Positions 39,067 to 47,888 of a stretch of 54,714 bases of DNA are shown piece after piece; the stretch's first letter is position 1, and every line of letters starts with the position of its first letter. This stretch comes from JAKJGV01 sp964617565 (GTDB lineage Bacteria; Verrucomicrobiota; Kiritimatiellia; CAIQIC01; JAGNIJ01). The stretch lies in NCBI GenBank assembly GCA_964617565.1, contig CAZTYH010000010.1:1-54714 (forward strand). Reading direction: 5' to 3'. Both the position numbers and the translations under genes were made by a program. The notes beneath the pieces are model-generated. The model did no database searches. It saw only the letters and a list, made by a program, of their open reading frames with translations, and was not told the origin of the DNA.

Positions 39067-40176
39067 CTACCGGAGGGGCCGGGCACAGGAGGCGCGAACG
39101 ACCAGGGCCGTATGCAGAACCGTCGCCGCGGGCACTGCCGGACCGCCCTCCAGCTGAACCACCACGGCGCGAGCCGCCGCCCGCCCCATTTCTTCTCTGG
39201 GAATTCGAACAGTAGTCAGCGGAGGAACCGTGTGCGACGCCCAGGCGATATCGTCAAAACCCGCAACAGAGATGTCATCCGGAACGCGAAGACCCGACTC
39301 CCGGATCGCCCGGAGCGCGCCGATCGCCGCCTCGTCGTTGACGGCCATGACCGCCGTCGGGAGGCGATGCCGGTTGCGGCCAAGGTATGCCTTCATCGCC
39401 TCGTGCGCGGGCTGGATCTCGTAGTTCCCGTGGATGAAATCCTTCGCCTGGAACGTTCCGCCCGCCTCGCCCAGAGCCTTCTTCAATCCGCCGAGGCGAG
39501 CCTCCACCACCGGGTCCTCGGGCGCGCCCAGGAAGGCCACGCGCCGGTGCCCGAGTCCGACAAGATAATGGGCCAGCTCAAAAGCCCCCGCGTGATTGTC
39601 GGGATGTACGCATGGCACGTTCCGCGGGCCGACGCGATCTATCAGCACCACGGCGACACCTTTCTTCCGGTACAGGTTCGCCAGCTCGTCCGGCAATCCA
39701 CCGATAAGAAGGACTCCCGCACAGCCAGCGATTATGGCCGCAGTCCTGATTCGCACTGCACCGGACGCTGCCCACAAATCGCCGCTCTTCACGGACGAAA
39801 ACACGAGCGCGTAGCCCGAATCCGTCAGCCCCGCCTCGAGCCCGCCGAAAACATCCGCATAGTACGGGCTGAGCGTACGCACGCCCGCCTGACGGTTCAT
39901 GACGCAGCCGATCAGCCGCGATTTCACCGCGCCGCCCGGCTTCATGACCACGCGGTTCCCGGCGCCCGGCACGCTTTCCAACACACCCTTGCGAACCAGG
40001 TCCGCCAGGCCTTTCCGCAACGTCAGACGGCTTACCTCGAACCGGCGACTCAGCTCGCGCTCGGACGGAAGAAACTCGCCCACCTTATACTGCCCGGCCT
40101 TTATGGCCTTGAGCACAACCGATGCGCACTGCTCGTAGTAAGGAACGCGCTTCTGCTTGTCCAACGCGGCTTGCAT
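39067..40176 (-). CDS. GntR/LacI chimeric sugar-responsive regulator
   Basis: A 369-residue AraR-type repressor: a GntR winged helix (about 10-70; GEFLPSERELSRRFEVSRLT and LRKGLADLVRKGVLES) joined to a LacI-type periplasmic-binding-like domain (from about 85) with RTLSPYYADVFGGLEAGL, HRRVAFLGAP and the AVNDEAAIGALRAIRESG then PDDISVAGFDD blocks. The effector is presumably a sugar from the GH26 substrate. It lies upstream of the GH26 gene on the same strand. I chose ATG 40176; a TTG at 40185 is also open. Neither has a Shine-Dalgarno, and the candidate -10 box ends only 10 bases before the ATG. Confidence 0.88.
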   Translation of the reverse strand: MQAALDKQKRVPYYEQCASVVLKAIKAGQYKVGEFLPSERELSRRFEVSRLTLRKGLADLVRKGVLESVPGAGNRVVMKPGGAVKSRLIGCVMNRQAGVRTLSPYYADVFGGLEAGLTDSGYALVFSSVKSGDLWAASGAVRIRTAAIIAGCAGVLLIGGLPDELANLYRKKGVAVVLIDRVGPRNVPCVHPDNHAGAFELAHYLVGLGHRRVAFLGAPEDPVVEARLGGLKKALGEAGGTFQAKDFIHGNYEIQPAHEAMKAYLGRNRHRLPTAVMAVNDEAAIGALRAIRESGLRVPDDISVAGFDDIAWASHTVPPLTTVRIPREEMGRAAARAVVVQLEGGPAVPAATVLHTALVVRASCARPLR

Positions 40177-40188
40177 GTTGTTCAACTA

Positions 40189-40208
40189 TATACCGGAAAT
40201 AGACCGGT
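40189..40208 (-). promoter_or_regulatory. Paired ACCGG operators in the regulator's own promoter
   Basis: TATACCGG (40189) and TAGACCGGT (40200) are 11 bp apart, the same spacing as at 38969/38980. They overlap the candidate -10 box TATATA (40187-40192, minus strand), which implies autoregulation. Confidence 0.55.
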
Positions 40209-40253
40209 TCATAAAGGGAAATTCCGGGCGGGTCCGTGACCGACGCCAAGGTA

Positions 40254-40275
40254 GCCGCTGCTGATAAGTGGTGGC
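40254..40275. repeat. CTGATAAG-type hairpin
   Basis: GCCGCTGCT-GATA-AGTGGTGGC, a 9-bp stem with three G-T pairs, differing by two bases from the copy at 35196-35217. The remaining 75 bases to the pssA stop hold nothing recognisable. Confidence 0.6.
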
Positions 40276-40349
40276 CGCCTCCCCGCCACGCTGTAACAGC
40301 GGCATTTCGGAGGGCAAGCAGGCTCGGTTACGTCCGTGGGTGCGGGGCT

Positions 40350-41108
40350 TTACCGGTTCAGCGAAACCGGATGCTCTTCCTCTTCGTCTTCCGCCGTGTC
40401 GACCAGATCCCGGCGATGCGCCATGGGGCTGACGAAGGCGAAAATGAAACCGTAGCAGAGCATCGTGATGGCCGAAAGCGCGGCGATGTGGACGTTGTTC
40501 GCGAACAGAAGCACGGTCAGCGGAATGCAGACGATTTGCACAACAGGATCTTTTGTCGGTTTGGCATAATGGATATGGGAAACCTCGAGTCCACAGAGCG
40601 CGATCACCACGCCCCATACAAAAGCAGCAATGGGCCCTGACTGAAGCGTCAACCAATCCTGCTCAAGCACGCCACTGAACGCGACAAAAACCGATAACGA
40701 TATCCAGCCGGCATTCACAGTGATCGGCAACCCAAGGTATCCATGCTGACCGCGGAACGGATCCACGACTCGGAATCGGGCCAGCCGGGATGCGCCGGAA
40801 AGAATGATGGCCGCCGCGATAACGAAACCCCAGAAGCCGAAGCGATGCAGGACCGCCTCGTAGGCAAGAAATGCAGGCGCCAACCCGAAACTGGAAAAAT
40901 CAACAAACGTATCCAACTCCGCGCCGAACGCACTAGTCGCTTTCAACTTCCGCGCGAGGCTGCCGTCGAGCCCGTCGAGGATCATGGAAATCATGATGAG
41001 TTGGGCCGCCGGGACGAAGTGACCTGCCGCGCTCGCCAGCATGCTGCCGAATCCGGCCAGCATGGCTCCATAGGTACACGTCAATGGAACAAGCTGTCGA
41101 ATGTTCAC
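40350..41108 (-). CDS. pssA: CDP-diacylglycerol-serine phosphatidyltransferase
   Basis: Makes phosphatidylserine from CDP-diacylglycerol and serine in the inner membrane. The 252-residue protein has the complete CDP-alcohol phosphotransferase motif (DGLDGSLARKLKATSAFGAE followed by LDTFVDFSSFG) near residue 45, and about seven hydrophobic segments. It ends in an acidic cytosolic tail (DTAEDEEEEHPVSL). The start is GTG, which overlaps the psd stop by three bases, so the two genes are translationally coupled and together make phosphatidylethanolamine. Confidence 0.93.
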   Translation of the reverse strand: MNIRQLVPLTCTYGAMLAGFGSMLASAAGHFVPAAQLIMISMILDGLDGSLARKLKATSAFGAELDTFVDFSSFGLAPAFLAYEAVLHRFGFWGFVIAAAIILSGASRLARFRVVDPFRGQHGYLGLPITVNAGWISLSVFVAFSGVLEQDWLTLQSGPIAAFVWGVVIALCGLEVSHIHYAKPTKDPVVQIVCIPLTVLLFANNVHIAALSAITMLCYGFIFAFVSPMAHRRDLVDTAEDEEEEHPVSLNR

Positions 41109-41773
41109 AAATCCTTCCCCCCGGCAAGCGTCGCGATGACCGTTTCGCCCGCCTTTACAACGGAACCCTTTTTAGTCACAACCTCGACGTCCGTTTTCGG
41201 AAAATACATGTCCAGGCGCGAGCCGAATTTCATCATGCCGATCACGGCGCCTTTCTCCAGAATCTGATTCACTTCAAGCCAATATACTACCCGGCGGACA
41301 ATCGGACCAACAATCTGCTTAACAAGGCAGCGGGTTTTTTCGCCTTCAATGAAGATCGTGCTGTGCTCATTATATTCCGAAGCCGCATTCTGTATCGTAA
41401 GCAGATGCTTGCCCGGCGTATACCCGAGCTGCGTAACTTTGCCCGCAATCGGCGAACGATTGACATGCACATTAAAAGGACTCAGGAAAATGCTGATTCG
41501 AATGCATTCGCACTTCATGAAACGGTCCTCTTGAACCGTTTCGATGGCGCGTATCAAGCCATCGGCACCCGCCACAAAGACATTTGGATCAACCGGCGCG
41601 ATCCGTTCCGGGTTGCGGAAGAAATACAGCATGAAAACCCCGCCGATCAGCCCTAAAACAAGGAAAAAGACCGCAACGCCCCCGCAATTCATCCAACGGA
41701 AAAGAAATGACAAGGCAACTCCTGCCGCAGGAATACCCAGAATCAACGACCAACCATCTTTAACAATACGCAT
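41105..41773 (-). CDS. psd: Phosphatidylserine decarboxylase, short form
   Basis: Converts phosphatidylserine to phosphatidylethanolamine. The protein is of the short, archaeal/PSD-A-related type (222 residues). It has membrane segments at about 8-25 and 30-50, the block CIRISIFLSPFNVHVNRSP, and the self-cleavage site Gly-Ser in MMKFGSRLDMYFP, where the serine becomes the pyruvoyl group. I chose ATG 41773, which has AGGAGT six bases upstream; in-frame codons further upstream are not conserved. It is the first gene of the psd-pssA pair and is divergent from nadE. Confidence 0.92.
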   Translation of the reverse strand: MRIVKDGWSLILGIPAAGVALSFLFRWMNCGGVAVFFLVLGLIGGVFMLYFFRNPERIAPVDPNVFVAGADGLIRAIETVQEDRFMKCECIRISIFLSPFNVHVNRSPIAGKVTQLGYTPGKHLLTIQNAASEYNEHSTIFIEGEKTRCLVKQIVGPIVRRVVYWLEVNQILEKGAVIGMMKFGSRLDMYFPKTDVEVVTKKGSVVKAGETVIATLAGGKDL

Positions 41774-41860
41774 TTTTACTCCTAATCCGTTAACTATAAG
41801 CTCATGCAAACCTGACGTAAACCACGAAAAACCTGCCTGCCTCCTGGCGGACAGAATGTA

Positions 41861-41896
41861 TTGTCGCCATCCTTTCCGGATGCTACATTTTTGTAA
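41861..41896 (+). promoter_or_regulatory. Predicted nadE promoter with CTACATTTTTGTA motif
   Basis: TTGTCG (41861-41866) and TACATT (41884-41889) are 17 bases apart. The -10 region is part of CTACATTTTTGTA, identical to 13 bases in the pyrG upstream region at 26509. AAGGA follows seven bases before the nadE ATG, leaving a very short leader. Confidence 0.4.
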
Positions 41897-41905
41897 GGAC
41901 ACATC

Positions 41906-43591
41906 ATGATTGCAGCATTATTGCAGATTAATGCAACGGTCGGCGATCTCGCGGGCAATACGGAGCGGATATTTCAGCACGCCGCGCAGGCGGCTGATGC
42001 GGGGGCGCAGCTTATTGTTTTTCCGGAACTCGCACTTTCCGGATATCCACCGGAGGACCTCGTTCTCAAGAAGCATTTTCTCAGGGCTTGTGAACAGCGG
42101 CTTGAAGAACTGGCCGATCAGCTTCCGCGCGATGCACTCGTTCTTGTCGGGTGTCCTCGCGAAGTCGGCGGCCATCCCGCCAATACCGCTGTCGCTTTCA
42201 CCGGCGGTCGAATCGCGGGATGCTATCGCAAAATGGCCCTGCCCAATTACGGCGTGTTCGACGAGAAGCGCGTGTTCCGTGCCGGTGAACAACCGGTGAT
42301 GGTTCAGTTGAACGGCATGCGGATCGGCATTCATATCTGCGAGGATTCGTGGAACGCCGATGCACCCGCTGCCGCGATGCTGGCTGCCGCAAAGCCCGAT
42401 GCGCTGGTCAACCTGTCCGCATCTCCCTATCACCGGGGCAAGCAAAACCTCCGCGAAGAGATTCTGAGCAGGATGGCCGCGCGCGTTCAAGTCCCCCTAC
42501 TCTATTGCAACCTGGTCGGGGGCCAGGACGAACTCGTTTTTGACGGCGCCAGCCTTGTTCTCGATCCGCTGCGCGGCCTGGTGTCCCGCGCGCGGCAGTT
42601 CGCGGAGGACGCGCTCTTCTTCTCCATCCCCCCGCGCGGCACCGAGGTCGAGCACCGCGACACGCGCCGACATATCGAGTGGATCATCGCCGACGTCCCG
42701 GCGGGCGATGATCTTCCGGTCGAGCCACGTATTGAACCTGTACTCGACGACCTTGCCGAAGTTTACGCGGCCCTCAAGCTGGGAGTACGTGATTATGTCG
42801 AAAAGAACGGGTTCTCCAAGGTGGTCGTCGCGTTAAGCGGCGGCATTGATTCCGCGCTTGTCGCCGCGATCGCCGTGGATGCGCTCGGAAAAGACCGCGT
42901 GGCCGGCGTGACCATGCCCTCGCAGTACTCTTCCACCGGAACCATCTCCGACGCCGGACAACTCGCCGCGAATCTGGGTATCGAATTTCACTCGGTCCCC
43001 ATCCGTGATTTGTTCGACAAATATCAAGTCGAGCTCGAACCACTCTGGAAGGGGCGGCCCCAGGACATAACCGAGGAAAATCTCCAGGCCCGAATCCGCG
43101 CCAACATCATCATGGCCCTGTCCAACAAGTTCGGCTGGCTGGTTCTGACCACCGGCAACAAGAGTGAACTCGCCACCGGCTACTGCACACTCTACGGCGA
43201 CATGGTGGGCGGCTTCGCCGTGATCAAGGACGTCCCCAAGACGCTGGTCTTCGAACTGGCCCGATGGCGAAATGCCCACGGCACACTGGTCATCCCCCCC
43301 TCCACCATTGACCGGCCCCCCTCCGCGGAGTTGCGGCCGGACCAGAAGGACAGCGACACGCTGCCGCCTTACGATGTGCTGGATGCCATTCTCGAGCGCT
43401 ATATCGAACAGGACCTGGGTCTGGACGAAATCGTCGCACAGGGTTTCGACATCGAAACCGTGCGGAAGGTATTGCGCATGGCGGATCGAAGCGAGTACAA
43501 GCGCCGGCAAGGCGCGCCGGGCATCAAGATAACCCCCAAAGCATTCGGGAGGGATCGGCGCATGCCGATCACGAATCGTTATGGCAGATAA
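41906..43591 (+). CDS. nadE: Glutamine-dependent NAD synthetase
   Basis: Last step of NAD synthesis: amidates deamido-NAD with glutamine-derived ammonia. The N-terminal nitrilase-type glutaminase (about 1-270) has the triad E41 (FPELALSGYPPEDL), K109 (YRKMALPNYGVF) and C145 (HICEDSWN). The C-terminal synthetase has the PP-loop VVALSGGIDSALVA at about 307-320 and the TTGNKSELATGYCTLYGDM block. It is 561 residues, standard for the two-domain form. AAGGA precedes the ATG. The end overlaps the start of the NifA-like gene by 11 bp, so the two are translationally linked. Confidence 0.95.
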   Translation: MIAALLQINATVGDLAGNTERIFQHAAQAADAGAQLIVFPELALSGYPPEDLVLKKHFLRACEQRLEELADQLPRDALVLVGCPREVGGHPANTAVAFTGGRIAGCYRKMALPNYGVFDEKRVFRAGEQPVMVQLNGMRIGIHICEDSWNADAPAAAMLAAAKPDALVNLSASPYHRGKQNLREEILSRMAARVQVPLLYCNLVGGQDELVFDGASLVLDPLRGLVSRARQFAEDALFFSIPPRGTEVEHRDTRRHIEWIIADVPAGDDLPVEPRIEPVLDDLAEVYAALKLGVRDYVEKNGFSKVVVALSGGIDSALVAAIAVDALGKDRVAGVTMPSQYSSTGTISDAGQLAANLGIEFHSVPIRDLFDKYQVELEPLWKGRPQDITEENLQARIRANIIMALSNKFGWLVLTTGNKSELATGYCTLYGDMVGGFAVIKDVPKTLVFELARWRNAHGTLVIPPSTIDRPPSAELRPDQKDSDTLPPYDVLDAILERYIEQDLGLDEIVAQGFDIETVRKVLRMADRSEYKRRQGAPGIKITPKAFGRDRRMPITNRYGR

Positions 43592-45146
43592 ACAAAAATC
43601 GAAGAAAGACGACCCTGAGGAGGCGACGTCCCAGCGCATGCGCGAATTGCAGCTTCTGTATCACGTGAGCTGCATTCTCGATCAGAGCCTGGACCTGCGC
43701 GACATTGTCAGCCCCGTTCTCGAGGCATTGTCCGGCTTCATGGACATGCGGTATGCCACGTTGACGCTGCTTAACCGTAAGACCGGCGACATCCTGATTG
43801 AAGCGGCACACGGCCTTTCACCCCAGCAGGCCAGACGCGGCCGTTATAAACTCGGGGAAGGCGTCACCGGCCAGGTTGTGCTCACGGGCAAACCCGCCGT
43901 GATCTCGCGCACCAGCGAATCGCCGATGTTTCTCGACCGCACACGCCGCGGAAAACGGCCTGATACATCCTTCCTCTGCGTACCCATCAAGGTCGAGCAG
44001 GAAGTGGTCGGCGCCTTGAGCGTGGATCTCCTGTACAGGCCTGAGACCGAGCTGACGGCCTATGCCCGCCTGTTGCAGATCATCGCCTCGCTCATCGCCC
44101 AGGCCGTCAAGCTTCGCCGTGCCGCGCAAGAGGAGCGGGAGCGGCTGGAAGAGGAGAATCAGCGCTTGCGCGAAGAGTTGAGGAGCCGATTCCGTCCTTC
44201 GAACATCATCGGTAACTCGCACGAAATGCAGCTCGTTTACGACCAGATCGCCCAGGTCTCCAAAACGGGCACGACCGTTCTCATCGCCGGCGAGACGGGC
44301 ACCGGCAAGGAACTCGTCGCGCATGCCATCCATTACAACAGCGACCGGGCGGACAAGCCTTTCGTCAGGGCCCATTGCGCTGCGCTGCCGGAAAGCATCA
44401 TCGAGAGTGAACTTTTCGGCCATGTGAAGGGCGCGTTCACGGGCGCTTCCAACGATCGCAAGGGACGCTTTGAGCTGGCGCACGGTGGCACCCTGTTCCT
44501 TGACGAGATCGGCGAAATTCCGACTTCCATCCAGATCAAGCTCCTTCGCGTGCTGCAGGAGCGGGAGTTTGAGCGCGTCGGCGGCACTGAAACCATTCGT
44601 GTCAATGTCCGCGTAATCGCCGCCACGAACAAGAATCTTGAAGAACAAGTCAACCAGGGCAAGTTCAGAGACGATCTCTATTACCGGCTGCACGTGTTTC
44701 CCATCTATGTTCCGCCGCTGCGCAAGAGGAAAGCGGACATCGTGTTGCTAGCCGATTGTTTCATGGAGAAATATGCCAAGGAAAACAACAAGCACGTGCG
44801 GCGGCTTTCCAGCGCGGTTATTGACATGTTGATGAGTTATCACTGGCCCGGCAACGTCCGCGAACTGGAGAATTGCATCGAACGCGCAGTGCTTGTCGCG
44901 GAGGGCGACGTGATACATCCCTACCATTTGCCGCCCACGCTGCAGACCGCGGAAGCCACCGGTTCGCCGCCGCGCGGCGATCTCAAGAGCCTGGTGGACG
45001 CCTACGAGCGCGACCTGATACAGGATGCGCTGAAGTCCACCCGCGGCAACATGGCCGGCGCATCGCGCGCGCTCGGGACGACCCCGCGCATCCTGGGCTA
45101 CAAGGTGCATCATCTCGGCATCGAACCCAAGAAGTACGCCGGCTGA
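43581..45146 (+). CDS. NifA-like sigma-54 dependent activator (GAF-AAA-Fis)
   Basis: Transcription activator for sigma-54 RNA polymerase, 521 residues. An N-terminal GAF domain (about 25-180; LLYHVSCILDQSLDLRDIV) is the sensor. The AAA+ domain follows, with Walker A GETGTGKE at 237-244, the sigma-54 contact loop GAFTGA at 284-289, Walker B TLFLDEIGE near 304-312, and YHWPGNVRELENCIERAVLV. A C-terminal Fis-type helix-turn-helix (MAGASRALGTTPRILGYKVH) ends the protein. The domain order matches NifA, but there are no nif genes here, so its targets are unknown. It overlaps nadE. The GAF ligand cannot be read; in NifA it senses 2-oxoglutarate. Confidence 0.88.
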   Translation: MADKQKSKKDDPEEATSQRMRELQLLYHVSCILDQSLDLRDIVSPVLEALSGFMDMRYATLTLLNRKTGDILIEAAHGLSPQQARRGRYKLGEGVTGQVVLTGKPAVISRTSESPMFLDRTRRGKRPDTSFLCVPIKVEQEVVGALSVDLLYRPETELTAYARLLQIIASLIAQAVKLRRAAQEERERLEEENQRLREELRSRFRPSNIIGNSHEMQLVYDQIAQVSKTGTTVLIAGETGTGKELVAHAIHYNSDRADKPFVRAHCAALPESIIESELFGHVKGAFTGASNDRKGRFELAHGGTLFLDEIGEIPTSIQIKLLRVLQEREFERVGGTETIRVNVRVIAATNKNLEEQVNQGKFRDDLYYRLHVFPIYVPPLRKRKADIVLLADCFMEKYAKENNKHVRRLSSAVIDMLMSYHWPGNVRELENCIERAVLVAEGDVIHPYHLPPTLQTAEATGSPPRGDLKSLVDAYERDLIQDALKSTRGNMAGASRALGTTPRILGYKVHHLGIEPKKYAG

Positions 45147-45152
45147 ACGGCC

Positions 45153-46559
45153 TCAGAGCGGATAAACCAATACGTGTAACGCCGGGCCGGAAGCGTCTTT
45201 GACTTCCCAACCGGAAGCCACGCGATATCCCGGAATCCAAACCACCTGGCCGCGACACTCGAAAACCGGAATGGAACTCCGGCGGTCGCGGGGGATCTTT
45301 TCATCCACAAACACATCCTGCAACTTCTTCGATCCCTGGAAGCCGAACGGCTTGATACGATCGCCTTTTTTCCACGTCCGCACGATCAAAGGCGCATCTC
45401 CGATCGCCGCGCGATCCAGCGAACCTTCTGCGGGCAAGTCGCCGGCCCGCATACCCGTCTGGCGAATCACCCCGCGTCCCATCATGGTGATCACCTTCAA
45501 TCCGGAATCCGGCAACACGGTCTCTCCCGGCACAGCGACCCGCCTGTGAAAGGCCCGGACCGCGCGACCGGACAGTCCGCTGCGAACAGAGAGTACATCG
45601 TATTGGCGCATGACCTGTTTATTCCCCGGCAACGTCACGCGCTTTGTGCCGCCGCGCTGACCGGCCAGGCCATCCACTCGTTGAACCATTTCGAAATCGA
45701 GCTGTTCCGGATCAATCCCCTGGTCCGCCAGCCAGAGTCGCACGACGCGCCGGCGCAGTGCCGGCGCGTGCCGGCTCAGCGCGTGCGCACCCAGCTTATC
45801 GTTCCCCGATTTCAAGCGGCACATGCGCAGTACTTTCATCGCGTGCGCGTTCAGCCAGGCATTTTCTTCGGCCATTACATCCGCCGTCCGCAAGATCGTT
45901 TCCCGGATCCGCGGATTCAAATTGGCCTCAAGCATCGGCAATATCTCGTGCCGTACTCGATTGCGCAGGTATTGAAGATCGGTATTCGAGCTGTCCTCGC
46001 GCCACTTCAGGCGATGGCGGCGCAGAAAACGGACCGCCTCCTCGTGTGTCACGTCACGCATCGGCCGCACAACCCGCATACCGCTGACTTCGGATTCGTA
46101 CGGGATACCCGACAAGCCTTGCGGTCCGGCGCCGCGAGCGAGCTTGAGCAGGACGGTTTCCACCTGATCATCCGCGGTGTGCGCCGTGGCCAGGCATCCG
46201 GCCTGCACTTCCCGCGCAACGCGGGCAAGAAAGTCATAGCGCGCCTCGCGCGCGGCCATCTCCATGGACAGGCCGCTCGATCGTGCGCGCCGCGGAACAT
46301 CAATTTCGCCGAGCACACAGGGAAGGCCAAGACGCCAGGCCATTTCGCGTACAAAGTGCGCATCCTCATCCGCTTCCGTGCCGCGAATGCGATGATTGAG
46401 ATGGGCAAGCGTCAGGGACAATCCCCGCTTCGAACGGAGGTAATGAAGGACATAGGTCAGCGCCACGGAGTCGGCTCCGCCCGACACGGCAATGAGCACA
46501 TGCGCTCCCTTCTGAAGGAGCTTCCGCTGTTCCAGGGTCTGTTGTACGGCGCGCAGCAT
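45153..46559 (-). CDS. tilS: tRNA(Ile)-lysidine synthase
   Basis: Converts C34 of the CAU-anticodon tRNA-Ile to lysidine so it reads AUA. The PP-loop VLIAVSGGADSVALTYVL lies at about 22-39, followed by the family blocks LAHLNHRIRGTEADEDAHFV, TAHTADDQVETVLLKLARG and the LKWREDSSNTD region. A C-terminal domain with VRTWKKGDRIKPFGFQGSKK (near 400) completes the 468-residue long form. The ATG at 46559 has AAGGGAG upstream. It is 29 bases downstream of the serS stop on the same strand and convergent with the NifA-like gene, 6 bases apart. Confidence 0.93.
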   Translation of the reverse strand: MLRAVQQTLEQRKLLQKGAHVLIAVSGGADSVALTYVLHYLRSKRGLSLTLAHLNHRIRGTEADEDAHFVREMAWRLGLPCVLGEIDVPRRARSSGLSMEMAAREARYDFLARVAREVQAGCLATAHTADDQVETVLLKLARGAGPQGLSGIPYESEVSGMRVVRPMRDVTHEEAVRFLRRHRLKWREDSSNTDLQYLRNRVRHEILPMLEANLNPRIRETILRTADVMAEENAWLNAHAMKVLRMCRLKSGNDKLGAHALSRHAPALRRRVVRLWLADQGIDPEQLDFEMVQRVDGLAGQRGGTKRVTLPGNKQVMRQYDVLSVRSGLSGRAVRAFHRRVAVPGETVLPDSGLKVITMMGRGVIRQTGMRAGDLPAEGSLDRAAIGDAPLIVRTWKKGDRIKPFGFQGSKKLQDVFVDEKIPRDRRSSIPVFECRGQVVWIPGYRVASGWEVKDASGPALHVLVYPL

Positions 46560-46588
46560 AGGCACTCCCTTCCGCGCCCGGACCCGAC

Positions 46589-47854
46589 TTATTCCAGACG
46601 CTTCATTCCATCCATGTAGGGCCACAAGGCCTCGGGCAGGCACACGGACCCGTCGGCCTGCTGGCCATTTTCCAGCACAGCCACCATCAGTCGCGCAAGC
46701 GCGACGCCCGAACCGTTCAAGGTGTGAACGTATGAAACTTTTCCGGCTTCATTCCGATAACGTATTTGTGCCCGCCGGGCCTGGAAATCCTCAAAATTGC
46801 TGCAGGAGGAAACCTCCAGCCAGGCATTCTGGCCCGGTGCCCAGAGTTCGATATCATAGCACTTCGCCGCCGCAAAACTCATGTCGCCGGTGCATAGAGC
46901 CAGCACACGATAGGTCAGCCCAAGCCGCTGCAACACATCCTCCGCATCTTGCACAAGAGATTCAAGCTCGTCATAAGAAGTGGCGGGCTCAACGAACTTC
47001 ACCATCTCCACCTTGTCGAACTGGTGTACGCGGATTAAACCGCGTGTCTCCTTGCCGGCCGCGCCCGCCTCGCGACGGAAACAAGGCGTGTAGGCGGTCA
47101 GACGTATCGGCAGTGGGTCCTGAATGATCTCCTCGCGGTAAATATTCGTCACCGGCACCTCGGCCGTGGGAATCAGGTACAGACCGTCGAGCGGCACCTG
47201 GTACATGTCTTCCGCCAGCTTCGGCAGTTGTCCGGTGCCCGTCATCGAAGCCGCATTGCACAGAAACGGCGGTGCCACTTCCGTGTAGCCGTGCTCTTTC
47301 GTATGCAGATCGAGCATGAAATGGATCAGCGCCCGTTCCAAACGCGCACCCCTCGCCCAATAGAGAGGGAACCCTGCCCCGGTCATGCGCGCCGCCCGCT
47401 CGAAATCGAAAAGTTTCAGGCGTTTACCGATCTGCCAGTGAGGCTGCGGCTCGAAATCGAACTTTCGCGGCTCGCCATGCCGGCGAACCACCTGGTTGCC
47501 TGCGGCATCCGCGCCCACCGGCACGCTTGCATGCGGTAGATTCGGAACCTGCAGCAGCGCTTCGTTCAATGCCGTTTCCACTTCGCGGACCTGCTGATCG
47601 AGCGCGGCGATTCGATCGCCCGCCTCTCGCATTTCAGCCTGCAATGCAGCGGTATCCTGCCCGGATCGCTTGAGGATGCCGACTTCCTTCGACACGACAT
47701 TACGGCGGTTCTTAAGCGTTTCCACCTCGCCAAGGTGCGCGCGCCGGTGACGGTCCATTTCGATGATCGCATCGAGATCCACGGATGCCCCCCGCGCTTT
47801 CAAGGCGCGGCGCACGTCTTCCTCCCTCTCGCGGATTACTTTGATATCAAGCAT
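46589..47854 (-). CDS. serS: Seryl-tRNA synthetase
   Basis: Charges tRNA-Ser and tRNA-Sec. The 421-residue protein begins with the long coiled-coil arm (about 28-110; LGEVETLKNRRNVVSKEVGI) that grips the tRNA variable loop. The class II core follows with motif 2 in PCFRREAGAAGKETRGLIRV and motif 3 near the C-terminus (TLNGSGVALARLMVAVLEN). The start ATG is preceded by GGAGAT. It heads a serS-tilS pair, a sensible grouping of tRNA genes. Confidence 0.96.
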   Translation of the reverse strand: MLDIKVIREREEDVRRALKARGASVDLDAIIEMDRHRRAHLGEVETLKNRRNVVSKEVGILKRSGQDTAALQAEMREAGDRIAALDQQVREVETALNEALLQVPNLPHASVPVGADAAGNQVVRRHGEPRKFDFEPQPHWQIGKRLKLFDFERAARMTGAGFPLYWARGARLERALIHFMLDLHTKEHGYTEVAPPFLCNAASMTGTGQLPKLAEDMYQVPLDGLYLIPTAEVPVTNIYREEIIQDPLPIRLTAYTPCFRREAGAAGKETRGLIRVHQFDKVEMVKFVEPATSYDELESLVQDAEDVLQRLGLTYRVLALCTGDMSFAAAKCYDIELWAPGQNAWLEVSSCSNFEDFQARRAQIRYRNEAGKVSYVHTLNGSGVALARLMVAVLENGQQADGSVCLPEALWPYMDGMKRLE

Positions 47855-47888
47855 GGGATCTCCTACGCAGCGTGGCGCGCGATTACCG

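Noticed and set aside
40352..40357. ACCGGT at the end of pssA as another regulator site
   Set aside because: A single box without the 11-bp partner, inside coding sequence; likely chance.
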